Assembly (NCBI RefSeq): GCF_001676025.1
Contig: NZ_LZFW01000046.1
Span: 124,001-188,000, forward strand
Source of the DNA: Vibrio sp. UCD-FRSSP16_30
GTDB taxonomy: Bacteria > Pseudomonadota > Gammaproteobacteria > Enterobacterales > Vibrionaceae
Direction: 5' to 3'
Length of the DNA stretch: 64,000 nt
Part shown: one piece after another, positions 53,657-62,563 of the stretch
Position numbering within the stretch: position 1 is the first letter of the stretch
Layout: each line of letters starts with the position of its first letter
The notes under the pieces: model-generated
Database searches by the model: none
What the model was told of the DNA's origin: nothing
What the model saw: the letters and a program-made list of their open reading frames with translations, nothing else
Translations under genes and position numbers: made by a program

Positions 53657-54772
53657 ATGACACAAGTAGATCAAGATCGTTTAGTCGATAACTTCCTGCA
53701 ATTGGTAAAAATTGATAGTGAATCGGGCAATGAAAAAGAAGTCGCGATTGAAATTGAATCTCAGCTGCAACAGCTAGGATTTGACGTACAACGCCTTGCG
53801 GTACCTGAGGCGCTATCAAATGGTTTCAACATTTATGCCAAATTACCAGGACAACTAGACGGTAGTATCGTACTGAGCTGTCATATGGATACTGTGACCC
53901 CTGGCAACGGTATTACACCGATTATTGAAGATGGCATTATCCGTTCAAACGGCGAAACTATTTTAGGTGGTGATGATAAATCTGGCATTGCGGCCATCAT
54001 CGAAGCCATCAAAACACTGCAACAAAACAAATTGCAACACAAAACCATTGAGATTGCCTTTACCGTTTTTGAAGAAGGTGGCTTACGCGGTTCTCAAGAG
54101 TTTGATTGCAGTAAAATTGAATCTGAAATGGGCATTGTGCTGGATTCAGGTGGTCCTATCGGCACCATTATTGCGGTTGCGCCAGGTCAGCAAAATCTTA
54201 AAGTGAACATTACTGGTAAACCCGCTCACGCAGGTTTAGCCCCAGAGCAAGGCATTAACGCACTGACTGTTGCCGCAGATGCTATCTCTGCGATGAACTT
54301 GTCACGCATTGATGAAGAAACGACCGCAAACATTGGCGTAGTAAAAGGCGGCCAAGCAACCAATATCGTCATGCCTCATTTGTATATCGAAGCCGAAGCG
54401 CGCTCTCTTGATGAAGGCAAATTAGCCAAACAAGTGGCTCACATGGTTGAAACGTTTGAAGCGGCGGCTGAAAAACACGGCGCGCAAATTGATATTGTGT
54501 CTTCTCGCGCTTACAACCCTTTCCAAATTGAAGAATCTCATCCGCACATTCAAGCGGTTAAAGCAGTGTTCACTGAGTGTGACATTCAACCTATCGTCAC
54601 ATCAACGGGTGGTGGTAGCGATGCCAACATCTTTGCCGAAAAAGGGCTGACCATTGTTAATCTTTCGACAGGTATGGCTAAGGTACACACAACGGAAGAG
54701 TACATCGCTATCGAAGATATGCGTAAAATCAGTCAGTTCTTGATGACTTACCTTACTAGTGCGAACGCATGA
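53657..54772 (+). CDS. M20-family peptidase (peptidase T-like), 3' end altered by a MITE
   Basis: Zinc aminopeptidase of the PepT/M20 type, 371 residues. Metal ligands lie in 'LSCHMDTVTPG', 'LGGDDKSGIAAIIEAI' and 'FTVFEEGGLRGSQEF', with the dimerisation domain in the middle (HAGLAPEQGINALTVAADAI). Start ATG 53657; an ATG at 53633 in frame is an alternative. The last residues, SANA, and the TGA are encoded by MITE copy 4, which inserted after ...MTYLT. Removing it restores a stop two codons on (MTYLTK then TAA), so the protein gained only three residues net and is likely functional. Confidence 0.9.
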   Translation: MTQVDQDRLVDNFLQLVKIDSESGNEKEVAIEIESQLQQLGFDVQRLAVPEALSNGFNIYAKLPGQLDGSIVLSCHMDTVTPGNGITPIIEDGIIRSNGETILGGDDKSGIAAIIEAIKTLQQNKLQHKTIEIAFTVFEEGGLRGSQEFDCSKIESEMGIVLDSGGPIGTIIAVAPGQQNLKVNITGKPAHAGLAPEQGINALTVAADAISAMNLSRIDEETTANIGVVKGGQATNIVMPHLYIEAEARSLDEGKLAKQVAHMVETFEAAAEKHGAQIDIVSSRAYNPFQIEESHPHIQAVKAVFTECDIQPIVTSTGGGSDANIFAEKGLTIVNLSTGMAKVHTTEEYIAIEDMRKISQFLMTYLTSANA

Positions 54773-54869
54773 GTGAACACTTATTGACCAATCATGTGCA
54801 TCATCTCCACAAGACGCCGTGAAGCCATCAAGGATGATTTTGATCAAATAACGTTCGTAATCTCACCCT
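54757..54869 (+). mobile_element. MITE-like element, short rearranged copy 4
   Basis: 113-bp variant. Its left 63 bases and right 30 match the 163-bp copies, but the middle reads GAAGCCATCAAGGATGATTT, the reverse complement of the corresponding AAATCATCCTTGATGGCTTC, and the central hairpin is missing. Flanks are acttaccttac (54746-54756) and acttaacttac (54870-54880), 10 of 11. It still carries both ends, so it may have moved in this short form. The rest of the gap to 55040 holds a promoter region only. Confidence 0.88.
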
Positions 54870-55040
54870 ACTTAACTTACTAAGTAACATCACGCTAATA
54901 TTTAATATCAGTAAACTAGGTTTCTGGATTGCAGTTCAGAAACCTAGCCTCAACAATTCAGCGCTTGGCCTCTATTCCCCTGCCCCCCTATTTCCCCTAC
55001 AATAGCCACACTAATCGACTGGCTTAAATAAACTAACTTT

Positions 55041-55955
55041 ATGAATTATTTCACCAATTTCCTTAAAGGAATGGCGATGGGTGCTGCAGATGTAGTCCCA
55101 GGAGTGTCTGGTGGCACTGTGGCATTTATTACAGGTATCTACGACACCTTGCTAGAAAGTATCCGACGTGTGAACCCATCACTGATCGGTGTGTTGAGAA
55201 CTAAAGGCATTAAAGGTGCTTTTGAGCATATTAATGGGCTGTTTTTAATCTCATTGTTCGCCGGGATCTTCACCAGTGTTCTCACCCTTGCCAAGCTCAT
55301 TTCATGGCTACTGGTCACTCACCCCGTGCCACTTTGGTCATTTTTCTTTGGTTTAATCTTGGTTTCGGTTTGGCATATTACACGTCAAGTTCAGTCTTTT
55401 GCCTTAAACCGCTGGATTGGATTTGCACTGGGTGTGGGTCTTGCCTATATGATGACCGTTCTGAGTCCTCTGCACCTTGAGCCCACCGCGATTAACATTT
55501 TGCTATCGGGTGCTATTGCCATTTGCGCAATGATCTTACCGGGTATCTCTGGCAGCTTTATCTTGCTATTGATTGGTATGTATAGCCCGGTACTGGGCGC
55601 GGTAAAAGGATTAGATATTGGCTTTTTAGTGCTCTTTATGGGCGGCTGCCTTTGCGGTCTACTGAGTTTTTCTCACCTTCTATCTTGGTTATTAAACCGC
55701 TTTAGAGAAATCACTTTGATGTTCTTAGTTGGACTAATGGTTGGCACACTTCCAAAGATTTGGCCGTGGAAACAAACGCTTAGCTGGCGCATTAACTCTG
55801 CAGGAGAACAAGTTCCTTTACTGCAAAAAAATCTCATGCCTCACACTTTTGAGTCAATAACGGGGACTTCATCACAACTTGTTATCGCCATAGTCATGAT
55901 GTTAGTCGCAATTGGTTTAGTATTAGCTTTAGAGAAATTTGCTGAAGACAAATAA
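55041..55955 (+). CDS. DUF368 membrane protein (PopT-type polyprenyl-phosphate transporter)
   Basis: Inner-membrane protein of 304 residues with about eight helices. The family hallmark 'MGAADVVPGVSGGTVAFITGIYD' is at the N-terminus and its internal repeat 'ILPGISGSFILLLIGMYSPV' in the second half. DUF368 proteins have been reported as undecaprenyl-phosphate recyclers (PopT) important at alkaline pH in V. cholerae; assignment here rests on these motifs. Its TAA overlaps the next ATG (55953-55957). It heads a five-gene operon with copper and GTPase genes. Confidence 0.9.
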   Translation: MNYFTNFLKGMAMGAADVVPGVSGGTVAFITGIYDTLLESIRRVNPSLIGVLRTKGIKGAFEHINGLFLISLFAGIFTSVLTLAKLISWLLVTHPVPLWSFFFGLILVSVWHITRQVQSFALNRWIGFALGVGLAYMMTVLSPLHLEPTAINILLSGAIAICAMILPGISGSFILLLIGMYSPVLGAVKGLDIGFLVLFMGGCLCGLLSFSHLLSWLLNRFREITLMFLVGLMVGTLPKIWPWKQTLSWRINSAGEQVPLLQKNLMPHTFESITGTSSQLVIAIVMMLVAIGLVLALEKFAEDK

Positions 55956-56392
55956 TGAACACAGTATTGAAGAGCCTAGCTATAGTCTGCGCGCTAGGGT
56001 TAGGCTTTTTTTCCAAAGATATTTACCAAGCCTTTCAATCACATCATTTCGAACAACCTGCCATTGATGCAACGCAGTACTGTCAATTGTCCAGCGACAT
56101 TTGCACGCTTGATGACGTCAATATCGTTCTTGCACAAGACACTGTCACGCCAATGATACCCAATAAAATTACCGTCAATTGGCCTGCCAACGATGAACCA
56201 CAATTGTGGGTTGAATTGGAAGGCAAAGAGATGTCGATGGGCGTGGCTAAATTTGTACTGCAAAATCAAGGCAACGGCCAGTTTGTTGGCGAGCTGCTTT
56301 TACCGGTTTGTTACAGTGATTCTATGACTTGGATTGGTTCCATCCAATCTACACAACACACACTTCCCATCTCAGTAAGGATGCAACGATGA
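55955..56392 (+). CDS. Exported or anchored hypothetical protein beside SCO1
   Basis: 145 residues: N-terminal membrane helix or signal (SLAIVCALGLGFFSKDIYQ), then a beta-rich domain with cysteines and methionines (YCQLSSDICTLDD, ELEGKEMSMGVAKF, LLLPVCYSDSMTW). The Met/Cys pattern and the position before SCO1 and PCuAC suggest a periplasmic copper-binding or cytochrome-oxidase-related role; that is inference. Both ends overlap its neighbours by 1-4 bp. Confidence 0.72.
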   Translation: MNTVLKSLAIVCALGLGFFSKDIYQAFQSHHFEQPAIDATQYCQLSSDICTLDDVNIVLAQDTVTPMIPNKITVNWPANDEPQLWVELEGKEMSMGVAKFVLQNQGNGQFVGELLLPVCYSDSMTWIGSIQSTQHTLPISVRMQR

Positions 56393-56994
56393 GTCGAAGT
56401 TGGATATTTACCCTTGTTATCGCCGCAATGCTTGGCTTTGGTGTTAAAAGCTATCTCGATGCCGAGCAAGACAAACACGCACAGCTAGAGCAAGATAGAG
56501 CTAATAACCCAATAGTGACTGGCAAAGACGGCGTGCAAAAACCGCTATTTAATCTCGATGATCCTCGCATCAATGTAGTTTACTTTGGTTTTACCCGCTG
56601 CCCAGATGTTTGCCCTACCTCACTGGCCATGCTCAGCGGCGCACTCAATCAAGTCTCTGATGAAGCACGTAGCAAAATTCGTCCGATTTTAGTCACTTTA
56701 GATCCCGAACGTGATTCGGGTGATGATGTACACCAGTACGCTCAGTATTTTCATGAAAACTTTGAAGGCTATCGCGCCGATCCCAAAACTCTCGATGCAT
56801 TAGCGAAAAAATACGGTGTCATACACATTAAAACAGAGCTTGAGAACTCAGCGCTAGAATACACCGTTGATCACAGCTCCTATTTTTATTTTCTTGCCCC
56901 TGATGGAAGCCAAATCATTAAAGTGCCACACACTATGACCCCAGCGCCACTAATAAAAGTTATCAATGATCTAACTACGGAGACCCCACAATGA
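56389..56994 (+). CDS. SCO1/SenC-type copper chaperone
   Basis: Membrane-anchored thioredoxin-fold protein of 201 residues that delivers copper to cytochrome oxidase. Anchor helix near residues 4-20, then the copper motif CxxxC in 'FGFTRCPDVCPTSLAML' and the distal histidine in 'EYTVDHSSYFYFLAPDG'. ATG 56389 overlaps the previous stop (ATGA). A longer reading from 56329 lies wholly inside the previous gene and is unlikely. Confidence 0.93.
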   Translation: MSRSWIFTLVIAAMLGFGVKSYLDAEQDKHAQLEQDRANNPIVTGKDGVQKPLFNLDDPRINVVYFGFTRCPDVCPTSLAMLSGALNQVSDEARSKIRPILVTLDPERDSGDDVHQYAQYFHENFEGYRADPKTLDALAKKYGVIHIKTELENSALEYTVDHSSYFYFLAPDGSQIIKVPHTMTPAPLIKVINDLTTETPQ

Positions 56995-57425
56995 TCGCTC
57001 GTTTTACCACACTAATTATCATGCTTCTTTCACCACTTGCTTTTGCAAGTAATGCTATTACTGTGTCGGACGCTTTTGCTAAAGCCACTCCGCCCACTTC
57101 CACCATGAGTGCCATTTTCCTAAAGATTGATAACCCAACTACTGAAGATCGTGCTCTGGTATCCGCAAGTACGCCTTATGCTAAAATTACTGAACTGCAC
57201 ACTCATGCAATGCAAGATGGCGTAATGAAAATGCGTCAACTTGAGCGTATTGATCTGCCCGCTAAAGAAGTGACTGTGCTAAAACCTCATAGCCTGCACA
57301 TCATGTTATTTGATATTACTGAGCCATTTAAAGAAGGAATGGTACTTCCGCTAACCATGACTTTTGATAATGGGCAAGTGGTTAACCTTTCGGTTCCAGT
57401 TAAAAAAATGAAGATGAAACACTAA
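56991..57425 (+). CDS. PCuAC-family periplasmic copper chaperone
   Basis: 144 residues with a signal peptide ([20 protein letters not shown]). The copper-binding set of the PCu(A)C family is present: '[20 protein letters not shown]' and '[13 protein letters not shown]', giving the H(M)X10MX21HXM pattern. It probably transfers copper with SCO1 to a cytochrome oxidase encoded elsewhere. It overlaps SCO1 by 4 bp (ATGA) and the GTPase gene by 1 bp. Confidence 0.93.
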   Translation: MIARFTTLIIMLLSPLAFASNAITVSDAFAKATPPTSTMSAIFLKIDNPTTEDRALVSASTPYAKITELHTHAMQDGVMKMRQLERIDLPAKEVTVLKPHSLHIMLFDITEPFKEGMVLPLTMTFDNGQVVNLSVPVKKMKMKH

Positions 57426-58441
57426 TGAATTTACAGCACCTAGGTTGGCAACCCTTTTTCCAACAGCAACTGACTCTTGAAGACTACCAAGAGTGCGTTG
57501 TGGCAAGAGTGTCAGCGCATCACCGTTCAGGCTATCAATTACTCACAGAAGCAGGCGATATTTCACTGCCAATGCACGAGTCTTTACCTGCCATGACCAT
57601 CGGTGATTGGGTGCTGCTTAATCATCAGCAGCAATTTGTTAGGCTGCTGGATAGAAGTTCACTATTTTCACGTAAAGCGCCCGGCTCAAAAGTCGCTGAG
57701 CAATTCATTACCGCCAATATTGATACCGTCTTTATTGTCATGTCATTAAATGATGATTTTAATCTTAGCCGAGTGGAGCGCTATCTGGCATTGAGTCATG
57801 AAGCGCAAGTAGAGGCGGTGATTGTATTAACCAAGGCCGATCTTTGCTCTGATACAGAGTCGCTAATCCAGCAAGTTCAAGCGCTAGATCCTCTGTTAAT
57901 GATAGAGTGTGTGAATGCTCTGGATTATGACAACGTACAACGTCTTACGCCTTGGTGTACCGTCGCCTTTCTTGGCTCATCTGGTGTGGGAAAATCGACC
58001 TTAGTCAACACGCTACTGCAAACACAATTGCAAAAGACCGGAGCAATCCGTGAAGATGACAGCAAAGGCCGTCATACCACCACAGGGCGTACTCTCCACC
58101 AAATGCCTAGCGGCGGTATATTGTTAGATACTCCGGGCATGAGAGAGTTGCAACTGGCGAATGTCGCGCAAGGGATCAGTGAAACGTTTTCTGACATCGA
58201 AGAGTTGGCATCTCAATGTCGCTTCTTTGATTGCTCACATCAAAATGAACCCAATTGCGCCGTCCAAAAAGCCCTGCAATCTGGAGAACTTGAAGAACGC
58301 CGTTTGAACAACTACCTAAAATTGCAAAAAGAACAAGCTCGCAATAGCGCATCACTAGCAGAGCGACGCTCTCAAGGCAAACAGCTCGGTAAAATGTATC
58401 GCTCAATACAAAATGAAAGCCGCGCCAGAAAGAACAAATAA
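57425..58441 (+). CDS. rsgA: RsgA-type circularly permuted GTPase
   Basis: 338-residue GTPase of the RsgA/YjeQ family, which assists maturation of the 30S subunit. Order is an OB fold (residues 1-75), a permuted GTPase with 'VLTKADLC' (G4) before '[17 protein letters not shown]' (G1) and 'DTPGMRE' (G3), then a zinc-binding end '[16 protein letters not shown]'. Translationally coupled to the copper chaperone gene (TAATG at 57423-57427). Vibrio genomes often have the main rsgA next to psd and orn; this setting suggests a second copy. Confidence 0.88.
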   Translation: MNLQHLGWQPFFQQQLTLEDYQECVVARVSAHHRSGYQLLTEAGDISLPMHESLPAMTIGDWVLLNHQQQFVRLLDRSSLFSRKAPGSKVAEQFITANIDTVFIVMSLNDDFNLSRVERYLALSHEAQVEAVIVLTKADLCSDTESLIQQVQALDPLLMIECVNALDYDNVQRLTPWCTVAFLGSSGVGKSTLVNTLLQTQLQKTGAIREDDSKGRHTTTGRTLHQMPSGGILLDTPGMRELQLANVAQGISETFSDIEELASQCRFFDCSHQNEPNCAVQKALQSGELEERRLNNYLKLQKEQARNSASLAERRSQGKQLGKMYRSIQNESRARKNK

Positions 58442-58468
58442 ACATTTACTCACTATGTGGTATTAAAC

Positions 58469-59872
58469 TTATATACGCTCCACTAAGCAGCAATACCCTT
58501 TCGCAGGTATTTCCCATTGTAAATAACCATCAATGGGATCAAGTGTTGTCTCTTTAACCAAATCGTACATCGGCTTGTCCCAACGAATTCGCACGCTCTT
58601 AACTACCTTCGACTTATTAATCGAGGCTAATCCTTGTTGTTCACGACTGAACACCAGATGATCATCACTGACCTCTAGCACAAACATCCGTGCGCTGTGC
58701 ATCAAGTTATGAAAATCTATCAGCGTTTTCATTCGCAGGTCTTGCCAAGCATTGCTCCAACGCGGCTGGCCCTCGGCATTGAATATGCCGCTAGTATTAA
58801 GATCGGTATACACCAAAGGCACGCCACCATCACGGCACAAAATATAACAATAGGCTAACCACTCATGCTCCTCTGGCATGATGAGATCCTGAAAGACGGT
58901 GTTATTAGGAATATCGTGAGTGATGGCAAAGGTAATCGCGCGCTGTCGTTTTAATGCTTCACCCAAATTATATGGGTCAATCAAGGTCGACATTCTTCCT
59001 TGCTTTTGAAATGCCTGAAAGACGGTATTAAAGAGCGGAAAGTCATAAGCGCCAAGCTGAGTCTGATTTAAATAGGGCTTGAGAAACAACTCATACTCTT
59101 GTTTGGTTGCACCACCATCTGTGATGATTTCCCCAAAAATGTGCACCCCTTCCGTGATCTCTTTGGTCCATACTTTGCGCAATTGCTCAATAGAAATATG
59201 CTTAGCCGCGTCAATACGAAAGCCTTTAACGCCCATTTCTTTCATCGCTAATAGATAGGCTTGTTGCTGCTTTAATACGTGCTCACATTCACGCAGAGTC
59301 GGTAAACCCGGATCGTGAGGCCCTGCGGTAATGCGACCATTTTGTACCTGCCACTTATCTCGCCAATCTTCGATACCAAACGCTTCAACGAAATGATCTT
59401 CAGTAAACAGTGGCTCGCTTAAATCACCAAATAACTTAAGAGATTCATAATGTTCGGGGCGCTTTTTATATTCGGCTAGATCTTGATTATTGGGATATTG
59501 TAAATCAGAGCGAATGTCTGACTCATTGGCCATATGGTTAAACACCACATCGATATAAACGAGAATTCCACACTCACCCAACCGCTGCATCATGTGCTGA
59601 AAATCCAGCGTATTCCCCAGTTCGTTATCAATAATACGATAATCTTGAGGCTGATAACGTTGCCACCACGGCGTGCATTCCGGCAGCTTCAATGATTTCA
59701 TTGGCGGTGAGACTAAAACAATTTTATAGCCTAGCTGACTGATAGCCTCAGCATTATCTGCTATCTGTCGATATGGCCAATCAAATGTATGTAAAATCAC
59801 ATCGGTTGCCTTTGATGAAGTCATAGTGCAAGTCATGTTTTGAGTCATATTGTAGGTAGTCAGAATTGGCAT
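58469..59872 (-). CDS. Cytoplasmic GH13 alpha-amylase-family glycosidase
   Basis: 467-residue glycosidase of family GH13 with no signal peptide. The catalytic (beta/alpha)8 barrel shows 'VYIDVVFNHMA', nucleophile region 'GFRIDAAKHI', acid/base 'HIFGEII' and 'AITHDIPNN'. A short C-terminal beta domain ends 'WEIPAKGYCCLVERI'. It probably acts on maltodextrins imported by MalEFGK, by inference from class. AAGGTG precedes the ATG at 59872; internal ATGs at 59848, 59836 and 59824 are other candidates. Confidence 0.88.
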   Translation of the reverse strand: MPILTTYNMTQNMTCTMTSSKATDVILHTFDWPYRQIADNAEAISQLGYKIVLVSPPMKSLKLPECTPWWQRYQPQDYRIIDNELGNTLDFQHMMQRLGECGILVYIDVVFNHMANESDIRSDLQYPNNQDLAEYKKRPEHYESLKLFGDLSEPLFTEDHFVEAFGIEDWRDKWQVQNGRITAGPHDPGLPTLRECEHVLKQQQAYLLAMKEMGVKGFRIDAAKHISIEQLRKVWTKEITEGVHIFGEIITDGGATKQEYELFLKPYLNQTQLGAYDFPLFNTVFQAFQKQGRMSTLIDPYNLGEALKRQRAITFAITHDIPNNTVFQDLIMPEEHEWLAYCYILCRDGGVPLVYTDLNTSGIFNAEGQPRWSNAWQDLRMKTLIDFHNLMHSARMFVLEVSDDHLVFSREQQGLASINKSKVVKSVRIRWDKPMYDLVKETTLDPIDGYLQWEIPAKGYCCLVERI

Positions 59873-60038
59873 ATAACACCTTGTACAAATTAAGCGCTTA
59901 TTTCAAGCAATAATATCAATACCTTACAAGATGCATGCCACAGACCAAGATTACCCTTGCTAGCGATGCGAAAAACAAGTTTGTCGGTCTATTTTTCACA
60001 AGCCATATTCAACAATTCTACTACTGTGATTGATGGCA

Positions 60039-60458
60039 TTAACGCCAAGGCGCTTGCAAAGTTGGCTTCCTGTTTTTTGGTTCGGTGGCAGGCTTTCCGG
60101 CCAATTTTAACCCTAAATAATACATATGTGCGGTTAACTCATCGACACCATCGCAAATACACAACATTTTAAATAACAGATCGATGTTATCTTTATTATC
60201 AGCGGTCAGTTTTCCACAGCGTAATAGCTGATAAAACGCATCATGAACCAATGATGCACGCATATTGTTAGAGGTATCCACAACCGGTCCTGAAGGGCCA
60301 TCCCATGCGTAACCAGAAGATATACTCAGCCTACCTTCCTTTGATAATTCAATAAATTGCATCTTTATGCTCTGCAAAGGAAGGATATCAACTTGAATAG
60401 AAAAATCTTCAGCCAATTGATATTTATAACCCGCTCGATAAAAAATAGGTTCAGACAT
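60039..60458 (-). CDS. DUF1353 family protein
   Basis: Protein of about 139 residues with the DUF1353 core 'ISSGYAWDGPSGPVVDTSNN' and 'RASLVHDAFYQLLRCG'. DUF1353 proteins are common in phages and scattered in bacterial genomes; function unknown. ATG 60458 (MSEPIFYRAGYKYQLAEDF) is preferred over 60479. It stands alone next to a MITE remnant, which may mark an accessory spot. Confidence 0.75.
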   Translation of the reverse strand: MSEPIFYRAGYKYQLAEDFSIQVDILPLQSIKMQFIELSKEGRLSISSGYAWDGPSGPVVDTSNNMRASLVHDAFYQLLRCGKLTADNKDNIDLLFKMLCICDGVDELTAHMYYLGLKLAGKPATEPKNRKPTLQAPWR

Positions 60459-60517
60459 GATCAAAAATCCGTTTTGCACTCACTAGAATATAAATCTAGC
60501 ATGACAAATTCAGTTTG

Positions 60518-60591
60518 GGATGGTTTCACGGCGTCTTGTGCAGATGATGCACACAATTGGTCAATAAGTGTTCACTGATGCGTTCGCCCTA
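60518..60591 (-). mobile_element. Truncated MITE remnant (copy 5)
   Basis: About 74 bp matching the left end of the element in reverse orientation (complement begins TAGGGCGAACGCATCAGTG). It resembles copy 4 more than the long copies at its inner edge (GTGAAACCATCC). No right end or target duplication is seen, so it is a decayed fragment. Confidence 0.8.
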
Positions 60592-60695
60592 GTAAACGGA
60601 TTTATCCTTAGTCGCCCATTATTGGCATTTCGATCAATATCACAATTTACGACTATACTGGGAACACTAGATGCGAGATGCAAAGGAGATCCAAT

Positions 60696-61334
60696 ATGAT
60701 TCGTTTTGCTTGCCTATTACTGTTAAGCCTCAGTTTTGTCGCCTCAGCCAATGAATACTTAAAATTGTATGAGTCAGAGAATGAACTGGAATACAGTGAC
60801 CTAGTCATTAGTGTTAAAGGTTATAAAGTCCCTACTCGCGCGGCATTTCGTGGCTGGATGCTCATGAATGGCGCACAACAACGAGTCGGCGAAATCAAAA
60901 AACAGTTGATTGATGCTGGCATTACCGAAGTCCCTTTAAAGACCATGCCACTGCACCTTATTCTCCTACAAGGCACCAACTGGGCAATGAACGGTACTTC
61001 TGTTTTTACCATTCCAGATAGAAAATTGGTACCAAACATGGTCCGTACCGTTAAGTTTATTCAAGATCATGTGGAACCTATCTTGGGGCCTTTAGTACCC
61101 GTATCTGGCGATAGAACTCAGTATTACAATCAAACCTCTGGCGGCGCGACAAAAAGCCAACATCTCAATTTTTGCGCATTAGATCTCGTGCCAATTAATG
61201 ATATTAGCCGTGCAGAATTACAAAAAAAACTGTGGAAAATTTATAACAGTGTCGGTAGAGAAAACAAGATGGGAATGGGGCTGTATTCGGGAGTACGTTT
61301 TCATATTGATACCTGTGGGTATCGACATTGGTAA
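60696..61334 (+). CDS. Periplasmic M15-like peptidase
   Basis: 212 residues with a signal peptide (MIRFACLLLLSLSFVASA). The C-terminal half carries a Peptidase_M15_3-like zinc site: 'SGGATKSQHLNFCALDLVP' with H and D ligands, and 'GVRFHIDTCGYRHW' with the H.D pair. Such enzymes cut peptidoglycan stem peptides (D-Ala-D-Ala or L-Ala-D-Glu type). GGAG sits six bases before the ATG. Single gene, ended by a shared terminator. Confidence 0.82.
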   Translation: MIRFACLLLLSLSFVASANEYLKLYESENELEYSDLVISVKGYKVPTRAAFRGWMLMNGAQQRVGEIKKQLIDAGITEVPLKTMPLHLILLQGTNWAMNGTSVFTIPDRKLVPNMVRTVKFIQDHVEPILGPLVPVSGDRTQYYNQTSGGATKSQHLNFCALDLVPINDISRAELQKKLWKIYNSVGRENKMGMGLYSGVRFHIDTCGYRHW

Positions 61335-61344
61335 TAGATTAGCA

Positions 61345-61374
61345 ATTAAGAGGCACAACGATGTGCCTCTTAAT
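61345..61374. terminator. Bidirectional terminator between the M15 gene and queE
   Basis: Perfect 13-bp stem ATTAAGAGGCACA / TGTGCCTCTTAAT with an ACGA loop between convergent genes. Confidence 0.88.
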
Positions 61375-61382
61375 TACTGTAT

Positions 61383-62048
61383 TTAGGCAATATTTAAATA
61401 CTTATGAGTTTGCACTGACAAGCGCCAATTATTGGCGATACAAGTATCAATACACAACTGAGTTGCACGCGGCTTTTGGCTGATAGGCTGCAACAATACC
61501 TCCGCACCACTTTGCAGTTGGCTGTTTTCTAATAGTGATTTTAAATCATCAATATCGGACTGTTTGCCCACGGGATGCTTAATTTCATTAGCACGGCTCA
61601 TCGCACTTGGCTCGATAGGTAGTTTACCTTTCATGCCAATCTTAGGGGAAACCGTCACCCAAGTATTGGCACTGGCTTGCACGGCAAAAGTGCCACTGGT
61701 TTCTATCTGACAACGAAACCCTTTTTCTTCCAATGCGGCAGTTAAAGGCAATAGATCATACTGACAAGGTTCACCGCCAGTAATCACTACATGCTTAGCA
61801 TTATAATGAGCGAGGCAATACTCGACAATATCGAGTTCAGCGCTATGGCACCAACGCTCATCATCACCCTGCTTTACAATAATTTGAGAAAAGTCAGTTT
61901 CATGCTTTGGTTCAACATCCCATGTTTGCTTAGTATCACACCAAGAGCAACCAACTGGGCAACCTTGCAAGCGAATGAAGATAGAAGGCACGCCAGTAAA
62001 GAAACCTTCGCCCTGAATGGTTTCAAACATTTCGTTGATTTTTAACAT
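61383..62048 (-). CDS. queE: 7-carboxy-7-deazaguanine synthase QueE
   Basis: Radical SAM enzyme of queuosine synthesis, converting 6-carboxytetrahydropterin to CDG. The iron-sulfur motif is in 'LQGCPVGCSWCDTKQTWD', and 'VITGGEPCQYDLLPL' is the GGE SAM-binding motif. 221 residues from ATG 62048, near E. coli QueE (223). The start overlaps the end of queD (GGTGAATAACATG), so the pair is coupled, and the enzymes act one after the other. Confidence 0.93.
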   Translation of the reverse strand: MLKINEMFETIQGEGFFTGVPSIFIRLQGCPVGCSWCDTKQTWDVEPKHETDFSQIIVKQGDDERWCHSAELDIVEYCLAHYNAKHVVITGGEPCQYDLLPLTAALEEKGFRCQIETSGTFAVQASANTWVTVSPKIGMKGKLPIEPSAMSRANEIKHPVGKQSDIDDLKSLLENSQLQSGAEVLLQPISQKPRATQLCIDTCIANNWRLSVQTHKYLNIA

Positions 62049-62049
62049 G

Positions 62050-62412
62050 TTATTCACCTGTATAAATACAGCCAGCGGTGCAAGTTTCTTTAATTTCCAC
62101 CTTACTTAGCTGAGGTAACAGTGGTTTAGTTTGTTCAAATACCCATTTAGCCAGTACTTCACTGGTTGGGTTTTCTAAACCTTCAATGTCATTAAGGTAG
62201 TGGTGATCGAGGCGATCATAAATAGGTTTGAATTGCTCTTTTACGTCACTAAAGTCAATAATCCAACCGGTATGTGCATCCACTTCACCTGTAAGGTAAA
62301 GACGCACTAAAAATGAATGTCCGTGCAAACGGCCACACTTATGCCCTTCAGGAACATGCGGCAGTTTATGGGCAGCTTCAAACATAAACTCTTTGTAGAT
62401 TTCGGTAGTCAT
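62050..62412 (-). CDS. queD: 6-carboxytetrahydropterin synthase QueD
   Basis: 120-residue enzyme of the PTPS family that makes CPH4 from 7,8-dihydroneopterin triphosphate, one step before QueE. Zinc and catalytic residues lie in '[20 protein letters not shown]' with '[12 protein letters not shown]', and '[11 protein letters not shown]' follows. Same length as E. coli QueD. No preQ1 riboswitch was found before it. Confidence 0.94.
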   Translation of the reverse strand: MTTEIYKEFMFEAAHKLPHVPEGHKCGRLHGHSFLVRLYLTGEVDAHTGWIIDFSDVKEQFKPIYDRLDHHYLNDIEGLENPTSEVLAKWVFEQTKPLLPQLSKVEIKETCTAGCIYTGE

Positions 62413-62513
62413 AGCATTCTTTTAGTAAGAGAGGTCATATCGACCTAAAGAGAAAGGCACGGATTGTAGCAAGTTTACAAGAGGCTCCCAACAAAAACAG
62501 ACACTATAAATGA

Positions 62514-62541
62514 AAAAAGACAGAGCCGAAGCTCTGCCTTA
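62514..62541 (-). terminator. Porin terminator with UUCG loop
   Basis: On the minus strand GGCAGAGCttcgGCTCTGTC followed by TTTTTT: an extra-stable UUCG tetraloop hairpin 23 bp after the porin stop. Confidence 0.9.
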
Positions 62542-62563
62542 GGTAGGTATTCTATAAAAGGAA

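Noticed and set aside
62413..62513. PreQ1 riboswitch upstream of queD
   Set aside because: No aptamer-like hairpin with an A-rich tail or PreQ1-II features could be recognised.
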